Below are positions 30,301 through 38,611 of a DNA stretch of 64,000 bases, piece after piece. Within the stretch, counting starts at the first letter, position 1. Every line of letters begins with the position of its first letter. Both the position numbers and the translations under genes were made by a program. This stretch comes from Actinostola sp. cb2023 (lineage: Eukaryota; Cnidaria; Anthozoa; Actiniaria; Actinostolidae). The stretch spans positions 62,001-126,000 of the forward strand of contig JAUJYZ010000928.1 in assembly GCA_033675265.1 (NCBI GenBank). The letters run 5' to 3'. A model generated the notes under the pieces. The model had not been told where the DNA came from and did no database searches. It saw only the letters and a list, made by a program, of their open reading frames with translations.

Positions 30301-32695
30301 AGTAGGAATTACTCACTGGAAAGGTTTTTATAGGGTTTGCACTGGAAACTGATTTCTTTCTACCAGGTCTCCCTCGCTTCCTCTTAATAGTTTCATACTC
30401 TTCCTCATCTGATGCCAATATTTGTTCTTCTATCTCATCTTCTAAATCACTTCCATCAAGCAAAAATGGTTCTTCCTCCCTCAACTCCTCTTTAGCTACT
30501 TCTGATGCTGGTGCTTCTACTTGGTCGCTCGTCTGTTCACTGTCACATTCTGCATGGGAAGAGCTTGCATCAACTGAAACATTAAAAATAAACTGTTACC
30601 ATGATTGACCTTATCAGCATCACAATCACTATTTTCATCATTGTCATCATATATGATATGTATTAAAATAGAAACTTTTTAACTCTTATTGTAAACTCAT
30701 CATATTATTATTATTATTATTAAAGCAAAGTAGAGAAAGTAAAGCAACCTTATTTAACGTCGGTAATTATTATTATATTTATATATACGGCTCTCTGGAA
30801 GACCAATATAGAATTGAAGGGACTTCATATTTAAATAAAAGTTTTGATTGATTGATTGATTGATTGGTTGTCACCAGCATCATATAACAGGCCTCAGGAT
30901 CTTTAGTACTATAAATCATAAATATGCACAATACAAATTAAGAGGATATTTTTTACGAACGCGCGTATTGAGCGCCAAAAACCAATAGCATGGAGAATAC
31001 GTTTTGTACAAGGCTAAAACTGCTTTAGCAAAGAGTTCAAGTTATTTGTGATAGTTTTTGAACGGTAAAAGTGAAATTAGAGTGTTAATCCAAGGTGAAA
31101 ATTTGATTTGAAAACTGTCCACATGGGCTAGATCAGTATATTTGCTAGTATTGCTGATGTTTTCCCCTGAATTACCTCAAATTTGAAACAAAAAGCAGGA
31201 AAATGGCTTTGTACAACGCTAAAACAGCTTTAGGCAGACAATTTACATTGTTTTTAATAGTTTGTGCTTGGTTAAAATAAAATTAGAGTGTTTAATCCAA
31301 AGCGAAAATCGAAATTCAAACTGTCCAAAAGGGCTGGTTTTTGGCGCTTTTGGCGGATATTACGCGATGTTGAAATAAATATCCTCTTAATAAATTATTA
31401 TTATTATTACTAAATCATTATTTTGTTACTATTATTTGATGAATGAATAAATGTATGGATGAATGAATGAATGAATGAAAAGTAAAAGAAATTGGCCAAG
31501 AAATGGACAACATACGTTTATAGTTAAAGTCAAAATAAGAATTCATGAACATATATTTAACTAATAGAAGATGACTCCGTGCTTCTATACAAAAATAATG
31601 CACGCTGAGGTCTTGAAAGCTACTAGTGGATGCACGAGCAGAACGCGAGTAATTCAGCAGCTTTCAGGACCTCAGAAGTGCATTATTTTTGTATAGAAGC
31701 ACGGAGAGTCATCTTCTATTTGCTTTATAATATACATGTAAATCTATAGTTTTAAACAGGCTTTCTGCTTTGTTTTCGCTGCTTCATGCTTCTATAACAT
31801 AATAATGCACGCTCAGCAACCAATCAAATCTTGCGTTCTTGGGAGGTACACATAGTTTATATTATAATAAGCAATAAAACCCCAAAAGTGTTATTAGAGT
31901 CGTTTTCGTATGAGTGGGAAGTAATTTAATACGGTTCGTGCAGTGCGGTGACTGTGCCGTGTCCAAACATTCTGATTGGTTGAGCAATGACTTTGTAAGC
32001 TGTGATTGGTTGAATAGAATGTCTTCGATTCCATACAAGCATCAAGAGTTCCAGACTTCCGGTATGAGCACAATGCATTGTGAGATTATTACAAAGGAAA
32101 GTGAGCACCAAGTGAGCAACACTTTTCCTTTGTAATAATCTCATAATGCATTGTGTGCGTACTGGAAGTCTGGAACTCTTGATGCTTGTATACTAGTACT
32201 GTGACCGTAACTCCGTACCGTAGGTTTCCCAAGGTTTCCCACTCATACGAAAACGACTCTGACACAAGTTTATATTGTGAGCATACATTCATCCCCAACG
32301 TTTGTGTTGTCCTCTTCTTCTGTTTCGGGATGGTAAGTTCGTTTTTTCTTTCTCCATCTCCTAGGAGGATACGTGTAGACATACTGTGGTGTTTTAGGTT
32401 CCCTTCTCATGAATCTACTCAACCATAAGTGGCAGTTATTCATAGCAATGCCAGTTTGTGCGTCTAGGAATGGACGCCTCATTTTTCGCTCAAAACAAAG
32501 ACGAGCATTGAACGCCGAGACATTGTCCAGTGCATCTTGGTAGATTTCTCTGTAGAAACAATAAATATCGAGGTAAGTCTGTTAACTACTAAAGCCATGG
32601 GAGATTGTTCATCTAACTATGCAGGAATATATATTTATATTGTTTTTATACTTTGGTTGTTTCGAATCTCTGACTGTCACTCCACGAGCCGCCAT
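27306..32695 (-). CDS. DPF2: DPF/BAF45 (requiem) double-PHD protein
   Basis: Exons are 32695-32652, 32549-32287, 30573-30317, 29888-29789, 29507-29189, 27698-27586 and 27387-27306. The start MAARGV lies 15 codons before the requiem N-domain ([39 protein letters not shown]). Exon 3 is acidic and ends in a GRP AT-hook-like run. Exons 4-5 make the Kruppel-like finger [20 protein letters not shown]. Exons 5-7 make PHD1 (YCDFCLGD...[12 protein letters not shown]) and most of PHD2 ([10 protein letters not shown]...[13 protein letters not shown]). In animals this subunit of BAF/SWI-SNF reads acylated histone H3. Two oddities: an extra A at 29449-29451 breaks the frame right after the zinc finger, and the exon giving the last Zn ligands of PHD2 (W-x-C-x2-C) was not found. 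An alternative acceptor at 27270 would end the protein after 18 unrelated residues. Symbol DPF2 stands for the DPF1-3 family; a single ancestral gene is likely. Confidence 0.85.
27924..28601. mobile_element. Nested inverted-repeat element
   Basis: The outer ends TACAGTCATTTGCAAAAATT and complement continue over TCTGGCCGCCACGATATAT. Inside are further inverted pairs: AATACCGAGAACG/CGTTCGAGGTATT (about 27993-28083), TTAGTTTAAATTTGACA and complement (about 28090-28375), and a hairpin TGAATTCACCGGGATGTATT with complement (about 28208-28285). It lies in a DPF intron. Confidence 0.8.
28832..28965. repeat. Dispersed repeat, AATCATCCTCATTTGCAT family
   Basis: Shares ATCATA, ATCTGTAAATC, ACAGAATCATCCTCATTTGC and TTTTCTCGGC with about 22907-23035, and more weakly with about 43549-43625 and 48228-48300. 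Ends and class not defined. Confidence 0.5.
29002..29097. repeat. Hairpin, GATACAATATTCGCATCCG
   Basis: GATACAATATTCGC and AACTGTATGGT at the left pair with ACCATACAGTTCG and ATATTGTATC at the right. A 96-bp imperfect inverted repeat in a DPF intron. Confidence 0.65.
30022..30235. mobile_element. Foldback element, CTTATTTGACATTTT
   Basis: CTTATTTGACATTTTTGTGT pairs with ACACACTAAAATGTCAAATA. Next to it three copies of GGATATTTTTAC or TATTTTTACTCGTC repeat in both orientations. Boundaries uncertain. Confidence 0.5.
30833..30868 (+). repeat. Retroposon-like tail, AATAAAAG(TTGA)n
   Basis: ATTTAAATAAAAGTTT is followed by (GATT)5. Same design as the other tails in the window. In a DPF intron, antisense to it. 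Confidence 0.4.
30938..31390. mobile_element. MITE with TTAA flanks (piggyBac-like)
   Basis: TTAA-GAGGATATTT on the left and AAATATCCTC-TTAA on the right, 453 bp. The interior has TTTTGGCGCT and its complement next to the ends. TTAA duplication is the mark of piggyBac transposition, but the tip is not the usual CCY, so the class is tentative. Confidence 0.65.
31563..31720. mobile_element. Near-perfect inverted repeat, 158 bp
   Basis: AATAGAAGATGACTCCGTGC leads a left arm of about 60 bp (through AATAATGCAC and GGTCTTGAAAGCT). The right arm is its complement. A partial further copy lies at about 31790-31815. Confidence 0.82.
31896..32260. mobile_element. MITE of AGAGTCG family with nested foldback
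   Basis: Outer ends AGAGTCGTTTTCGTATGAGT and complement. Inside, 32039-32185 is another near-perfect inverted repeat starting GCATCAAGAGTTCCAGACTT. The inner element seems to have landed in the outer one. Confidence 0.82.
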
Positions 32696-33762
32696 CTTGA
32701 ATATCACTACACCTGGCCTTGGTAAAAGAAGAGTGTAGACTGGAACACCTTTGATATGAAAATTTAGAAAGGACTGGACTGGACTGAATTCTACACAATT
32801 GGAGCATCGGATCTTACTTAAAATTATTAGAAATCTTCTGGAAGGCATTCTTGATTATCTTTTCCTTTTGTCTGCACTTTATCTGTATTTATTAGTATAG
32901 TTATTTATTCAGTCAACGTGGTCTTTAGAAGGAAGGTGATACTAGTAGCGGAGCTGGAATAATTTTTAAAATGAAGTGCGGTTGAAGTGCGCCTAATGAA
33001 CACGCATGCGCGCGCACTATTTTGCGGTGTTTTAAAGACTTTTTAAAGACTATTTAGACGACCATATTTTTTTGTATTTTGGTGTTCTACCAGGCGTGAT
33101 GCAGCCAGTCACGATCGAATGAATCACACGGGTACCTGTTGCTCTACTGACAAGAAGTCCTACTTTTATCACACAGCTTCTCGGGTGTTCGTCTCTTCGT
33201 ATTCGACTCTGATGGCTTCAAACTGATGATCAATGTCCTCCAATGCCAAGAAAAATGATATTTGAGAGATAGGAAAACACGGTCCGACGAAGAGCAAAGG
33301 AAGAGAAGCGATCCCATAAATACAACACTATGAAAACGCCCGGTAAGACCATTTAGTAAATATATGAAATATAAATTGGATAACCACTTGGTATTTTATT
33401 GAAGTTACTGAAGTTAGAAAACAAAAGAAGAATTCATTAGTGTGATCTCAAAGTTCATTTCATGAAATTTGTGAAGACGACTCCGCCTACACTTGTAGAT
33501 GGTCACAAAGAAATGAACGAAAAATGATATGCGTTTGACAGCCGCTCGGTCGAGGATCAACAGATGGTTTGAGCCGGACCCTCTCTTGGCAGCAAATCAT
33601 CCGCTTCATTCCCCAAACAAATCATTCAAATCAAACACAACACTTGTCTCACTAATTAATTCGTTATTTTCATTCAACAAATATTCAGATTGTATTTGTC
33701 TTTCTGTTAGCAGATGCCATGAATGGCCACTAGAGACTTTGGAGTTCATTTTTGTTGTCGAG
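32696..33762. promoter_or_regulatory. Head-to-head promoter region DPF / sulfotransferase
   Basis: The two genes start in opposite directions about 1 kb apart. A donor-like CCCG|GTAAGA at 33342 and a good acceptor (pyrimidine tract then CAG at 33713) suggest an untranslated first exon and an intron for the plus-strand gene. No TATA box is evident. Confidence 0.4.
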
Positions 33763-34926
33763 ATGCCTTTACTAGCAATGTTCATCGCCCGAGCAATGAT
33801 GATCGTGGCATTGGTGGGCAGCGTATCGATGTATTTCTACCTCTATGTCATTCGCCACTCCCCCCTCTTCAATCGTCAACAAGCTGCCTACGTCCCCCCA
33901 CCTCCCTTCCAATGGGACCGAGCTGATCGTAGGAATGTCATCATCGTAACAGACTCGACTCTCGACTCTAACATCCTCGGAAAGCTATTCAACCAGCATC
34001 CACGAGTGTTCTACCTCGAGCAACCTTTGTATCCATTTGAAATGTTCAAGACGTTGAACTACACGCGTGAAAGTGAATACAGTGGACAAGTGCGCGCTTT
34101 CCTTGACAACCTATTTCACTGCCGATTCAATGGGTACAAGGACTATCTAACGTTTTTGTCGCATCCAGGACTGGCGTCTCCGCGCTATCGATTGTCGAGC
34201 AAAGCTTTGTCGTCCCCACCCCTGTGTACACAACATATCGGTATCTACACGAGTACCAGCGATTTCTTGGAAAAGTGTCCTCTTTTACAAGCTCAATGGG
34301 TTTCTGACGTTTGCTCCAGTAAAATGCACGTTGTTGTGTCTATATATGGCAGCAGGGCACCCGCTGGGGGGCTATCTGGGTTAATACCCTTAATGACGTC
34401 AGAATCGATGGCAACACGTGTTTTATATCTAGTACGTGATCCACGCGCGTCCGTGTGGGACATTGTGGGTCGCACTGTGGGCTCGCATGGAATTATTGAT
34501 GACTCACAGAATCATAACATCCTCGAGGATAAGATAAAGAACTTTTGTAATAAGATGGAGAGTGAAGTGGACTTCTCCGAGTCGTTACCATGGCACCTCA
34601 ATAAACAATACGAAGTGGTAAGGTACGAAGACGTCCTGCAAAATGTCACCAGTGCTGCAGATAGAGCGTTCATGTTTGCAGGGATCGATCGAGTAGCGTC
34701 GGTGAATGATTTCGTCACGGACCAAGAGCAAAAACTTACAAACTATGACAAACAATTATCTTGGAGGCTTAGAATAAGTATGGACGCTGTCTCGATGGTT
34801 GAGAAATACTGCGCACGCATCATGAGAACCTTCGGTTACAGAACATTGCGTGACGACGACAAAGATTTGAGAAATTTAGAATACTCACTTCTAACAAAGC
34901 CACAAACTAGAGAGTTAACAGAATAA
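33763..34926 (+). CDS. Carbohydrate sulfotransferase-like type II membrane protein
   Basis: 387 aa in one exon. The frame is open up to 33529 (465 aa), but I choose the ATG at 33763. It gives a short cytosolic tail and then a membrane anchor at residues 6-30 (IARAMMIVALVGSVSMYFYL), as in Golgi sulfotransferases, and an acceptor at 33713 makes the upstream frame likely intronic. The family signature is clear: GKLFNQHPRVFYLEQPLYPF downstream of the 5'-PAPS site, LYLVRDPRAS at the 3'-phosphate site and VVRYEDVLQN. The usual RSGSSF loop is replaced by TLDSNI and the Ser expected after RDPR is shifted, so PAPS binding may be weak or lost. Members of this family (CHST1-7 type) sulfate the 6-position of Gal, GalNAc or GlcNAc on glycans. 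Substrate here unknown. Confidence 0.85.
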   Translation: MPLLAMFIARAMMIVALVGSVSMYFYLYVIRHSPLFNRQQAAYVPPPPFQWDRADRRNVIIVTDSTLDSNILGKLFNQHPRVFYLEQPLYPFEMFKTLNYTRESEYSGQVRAFLDNLFHCRFNGYKDYLTFLSHPGLASPRYRLSSKALSSPPLCTQHIGIYTSTSDFLEKCPLLQAQWVSDVCSSKMHVVVSIYGSRAPAGGLSGLIPLMTSESMATRVLYLVRDPRASVWDIVGRTVGSHGIIDDSQNHNILEDKIKNFCNKMESEVDFSESLPWHLNKQYEVVRYEDVLQNVTSAADRAFMFAGIDRVASVNDFVTDQEQKLTNYDKQLSWRLRISMDAVSMVEKYCARIMRTFGYRTLRDDDKDLRNLEYSLLTKPQTRELTE

Positions 34927-34997
34927 TAATAGGGTAATCAAGAGATGAGAATATCTAGACCTCTGTGGCACGTTTGCTCAGTTCGTCAGTGACTTGC

Positions 34998-36006
34998 TAA
35001 TCCACGAGTTTAATGACTTGCTAATCCACGAGTTTAATGACTTGCTAATCCACGAGTTTAATGATTTGCTAATCCACGAGTTTATTGACTCGTTAATCCA
35101 CGAGTTTAATGACTTGCGAGTTTGAATGACTTGCGAGTTTGAATGACTTGCTAATCCACGAGTTTGATGACTTGCTAATCCACGAGTTTAATGACTTGCT
35201 AATCCACGAGTTTGATGACTTGCTAATCCACGAGTTTAATGACTTGCTAATCCACGAGTTTAATGACTTGCTAATCCACGAGTTTGATGACATGCTAATC
35301 CACGAGTTTAATGACTTGCTAATCCACGAGTTTAATGACTTGCTAATCCACGAGTTTAATGATTTGCTAATCCACGAGTTTATTGACTCGTTAATCCACG
35401 AGTTTAATGACTTGCGAGTTTGAATGACTTGCGAGTTTGAATGACTTGCTAATCCACGAGTTTGATGACTTGCTAATCCACGAGTTTAATGACTTGCTAA
35501 TCCACGAGTTTGATGACTTGCTAATCCACGAGTTTGATGACTTGTTAATCCACGAGTTTAATGACTTGCTAATCCACGAGTTTGATGACTTGCTAATCCA
35601 CGAGTTTGATGACTTGCTAATCCACGAGTTTAATGACTTGCTAATCCACGAGTTTAAGGACTTGCTAATCCACGAGTTTAATGACTTGCTAATCCACGAG
35701 TTTGATGACTTGCTAATCCACGAGTTTGATGACTTGTTAATCCACGAGTTTAATGACTTGCAAATCCACGAGTTTAATGACTTGCTAATCCACGAGTTTG
35801 AATGACTTGCGAGTTTGAATGACTTGCTAATCCACGAGTTTAATTAATGCCTTGCTAATCCACGAGTTTGATGACTTGTTAATCCACGAGTTTGATGACT
35901 TGCTAATCCACGAGTTTAATGACTTGCGAGTTTGAATGACTTGCTAATCCACGAGTTTAATCAATGACTTGCTAATCCACGAGTTTGATGACTTGCAATC
36001 CACGAG
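34998..36006. repeat. 24-bp minisatellite ATGACTTGCTAATCCACGAG
   Basis: About 40 copies of the 24-mer ATGACTTGCTAATCCACGAG plus TTTA or TTTG, with shorter GACTTGCGAGTTTGA variants repeating at about 300-bp intervals. This implies higher-order duplication. It starts about 70 bp after the sulfotransferase stop and probably lies in its 3' UTR or flank; AATAAA words follow at 36075 and 36139. Open frames (NDLLIHEF) are by-products. Confidence 0.93.
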
Positions 36007-37004
36007 GCTCACAAGTGACGGAATAGGACCGAGTGTAAGATCTTTAGACTTACGGGGCACCGATGACGTAGCAAAATAAAAGACATCCCAGGATGTTTAA
36101 CCAGAAAAGATTGTAGAACTAAGAAGTAGTTGTACTGAATAAAACCTCATAAACATCGATGTTTCAAATTACTATTTATTGGCATTATCACATTCCTATT
36201 ACAAGCTTACTACATACTGCGGAAAGGAAGGAAGAACGAAATATTTTAGCCAATCATATGCAATGAAAGAGTTGGCGGTTGCACATTTTACCATAATCCT
36301 TTGCGAACCTAAATGTGACACGTTCACACACCATACAAATAGTAGTTTCTGCGCGCAAAGGATTGTGGTACAAAGTTGCTAATACGCCATCTTCTTCTGT
36401 ATTACACAATATCTAAGCTCAGTTTAGCAGCACCTTGTGCACATAGAAGTTTTCAAAAAACCGTGAAGTTACACTGTCTGTTTATAGATAAATATTTATG
36501 TGAGGAATCTTCTAGCAGTCAATACTGTAACATTTGAAGGCAACCAATGCAATTTCAGTCATTGCCTGCAGTTATTTGGGCCAGCGGTTAACTTTAGGAG
36601 TATAATACTTTAGGCTAAGTAAAATGACATGATACATGCAAACTTTGACTTCTAATCACCCGCGACCGAATCTGAAAACTTTAAATTATTAAATCGTTCG
36701 ATCACCTTCATAACACGACTTTATATTATGCCACAACAAAGCCGCCGTGGCATGAGCAAGACGGGATTCCTGTGGATAGCAGGGGAGGTTTGGGACGAGT
36801 TAGCTGTTTGTACGACACAGTCAACTCTCCACGAGTAGAAATCATTCAGGTGAGCAAATTTGTCATTTATATGCCATAGGAACGAGTTTGAAACAGCTAG
36901 TTATAATCTACCAGAACACTCTGTGCACAGAATGCTACCTTGCAGAAACATTGGTGCAGAGAACATTGGTATGTTATAGAAACATACCAAGACAGTTTGT
37001 AGAG

Positions 37005-37161
37005 TACAGTAGAACCCCGCTATCCGGCTCGACCTCGGTTATCTCGAACACCCCGCTATCCTGAACAGAATGCCGGTGTATCCCTTGACATGGCGGTTTT
37101 ACTTCGAACACCCCGCTATCCTGAACAGAATGCCGGTATATCCCTTGACATGGCGGTTTTA
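37005..37161. mobile_element. pogo-like end with 60-bp tandem duplication
   Basis: TACAGTAGAACCCCGCTATC resembles Tigger tips. A 60-bp unit beginning TCGAACACCCCGCTATCC is then repeated once in tandem (37043 and 37103). Confidence 0.55.
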
Positions 37162-37248
37162 CAACGGCTCCGTCTATGTCGAGCTATTGTTTCTGATTTA
37201 GGTTCGCAAAGGATTGTCGTCATGTTTGTCAGTGCAGTGTTTCTCAGA

Positions 37249-37407
37249 ATAGATGGTTTGCACGATCACGTGCCGGCAGCCATGACAGGGGACAGGAACA
37301 ATAAAATTATTTTACATGAGAAAGAATTCAATTCCTTATGGGAAAGGTTTTCCTTTATCCTGCCCCCTGACATGGCTGCCGGCACGTGATCGTGCAAACC
37401 CTCTATT
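37249..37407. mobile_element. MITE, GGTTTGCACGATCACGTGCC
   Basis: GGTTTGCACGATCACGTGCC, continuing GGCAGCCATG, pairs perfectly with the right arm. Outer AATAGA and TCTATT also match. 159 bp. Confidence 0.85.
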
Positions 37408-37577
37408 GCTTGATTTCATTAGACGTCACTTTCGGTCTCGTGAGGAATTTTCATCAGCTGAATTGCACCTGTTCAATAGAATACTCTCTGCTTGGTAGCA
37501 CATGGAGGGCAGTGTTTGCCCGTCATTTGAAGGCAAATAATGAGATTCAAGGAGTTTTAACAGCTGATTGAAACCAA

Positions 37578-37761
37578 GCAATAGACCTCTTTAGCTTCGC
37601 ATGTAAATTGCCCATTTCAGATCATGTGATGTGAACATGGTTTTTCAATATGAACGAATAAATTTCAGAAATATAAAGGAACTATTCTCCAGAGAATATC
37701 AGTGTTTACATCACATGATCTGAAATGAACAATTTGCATACAAGCTAAAGAGGTCTATTGC
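37578..37761. mobile_element. MITE, GCAATAGACCTCTTTAGCTT
   Basis: Perfect 20-bp tips, with the arms continuing over AAATTG and ATTTCAGATCATGTGATGT. A solo end occurs at about 10290-10335. Confidence 0.85.
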
Positions 37762-37780
37762 AGTAACAAATGTCGTATCC

Positions 37781-37845
37781 ATTCTCGTCCCCAGACTCTT
37801 CTCAGCTTTCTAACGAAAAGCTGAGAAGAGTCTGGGGACGAGAAT
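37781..37845. repeat. Perfect 29-bp-arm palindrome
   Basis: The arm ATTCTCGTCCCCAGACTCTT, then CTCAGCTTT, is followed by a 7-nt loop and the exact complement. It would form a very stable hairpin. Possibly a tiny MITE or a structured RNA; no expression evidence. Confidence 0.9.
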
Positions 37846-38611
37846 GATGTCATATCTAAGTTTGACATTTCTTAGTAATCATTATTGGATATCCCAAACA
37901 GTAATTAATCTTCGTTTAGGCTTGTTTCACTATAAAAGCTGATATATAGCGTTATGTAGACTCGAATACCAAACAAAATGAATAAAAAGTCCTTGATGCA
38001 ATAATAAAACTAATGACGCTTGCACAAAGACTACCACTCAATACCATTCCCTCTACTTTCTCCGCTACCGAGCAAGTTAGGAGGAATGGGACCAACTGGT
38101 GTCCAGATTGATTCTTACACTCAGTTTAACTGATGAACAACCTAAGAATTCTCTATACATAATCATATCATTCAAAGTACGCGGAGTACATTAGATCGGG
38201 ACAAACATCTACACCCTCCTCCCTTCAAAAAAAAAGTGACCTTTCAATCACTTACAACTAAAAATATGATAGATATGAAAATTCTAAGATTTTCTGCTTT
38301 TATATTCACAAATTAAATCATTTTTTTTGCGATAATTTGCCGAAGAGATAATGACTTCATTCAAGCAAATTTAAAAAAGCTTTGGAATTCTACTTTTGAA
38401 CACTTTACTAATAAAAATGCGATGAAATTAAAAATAAAATAGCGAAGTGACATTATGAGAAAATGCGCCACTTATACCCAAGATGCAACGGGGTCTCAAA
38501 CCTATTCTGTAGACCAACGTTCTACTTTACTCTCTGTCTTGGCGCTTTGCATGGGCAATGGAGTTAATTGTTTGGCGTGCAACACGAGTACTAGTCCTTT
38601 AAAGTCCTTCC

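Larger units (their letters stand above)
36007..38611. other. Intergenic region with several foldback elements
   Basis: Between the sulfotransferase and the 3' end of PTK7. It holds a weak inverted repeat at about 36282-36378, a pogo-like fragment (37005-37161), two MITEs (37249-37407, 37578-37761) and a perfect palindrome (37781-37845). From 37850 to 38611 I see nothing recognisable beyond the likely 3' UTR of PTK7. Confidence 0.6.

Noticed and set aside
27306..32695. DPF as a pseudogene
   Set aside because: Only one indel in a homopolymer, with all splice sites and domains otherwise intact; an error is the simpler explanation.
33529..33762. N-terminal 78 residues of the sulfotransferase frame
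   Set aside because: No domain, rich in Ser/Asn, and a strong acceptor at 33713 lies inside. It would put 80 residues before a type II anchor.
35139..35805. NDLLIHEF repeat proteins
   Set aside because: Translation of the 24-bp minisatellite in the 3' flank of the sulfotransferase; the frame breaks at each 22- or 23-bp variant.
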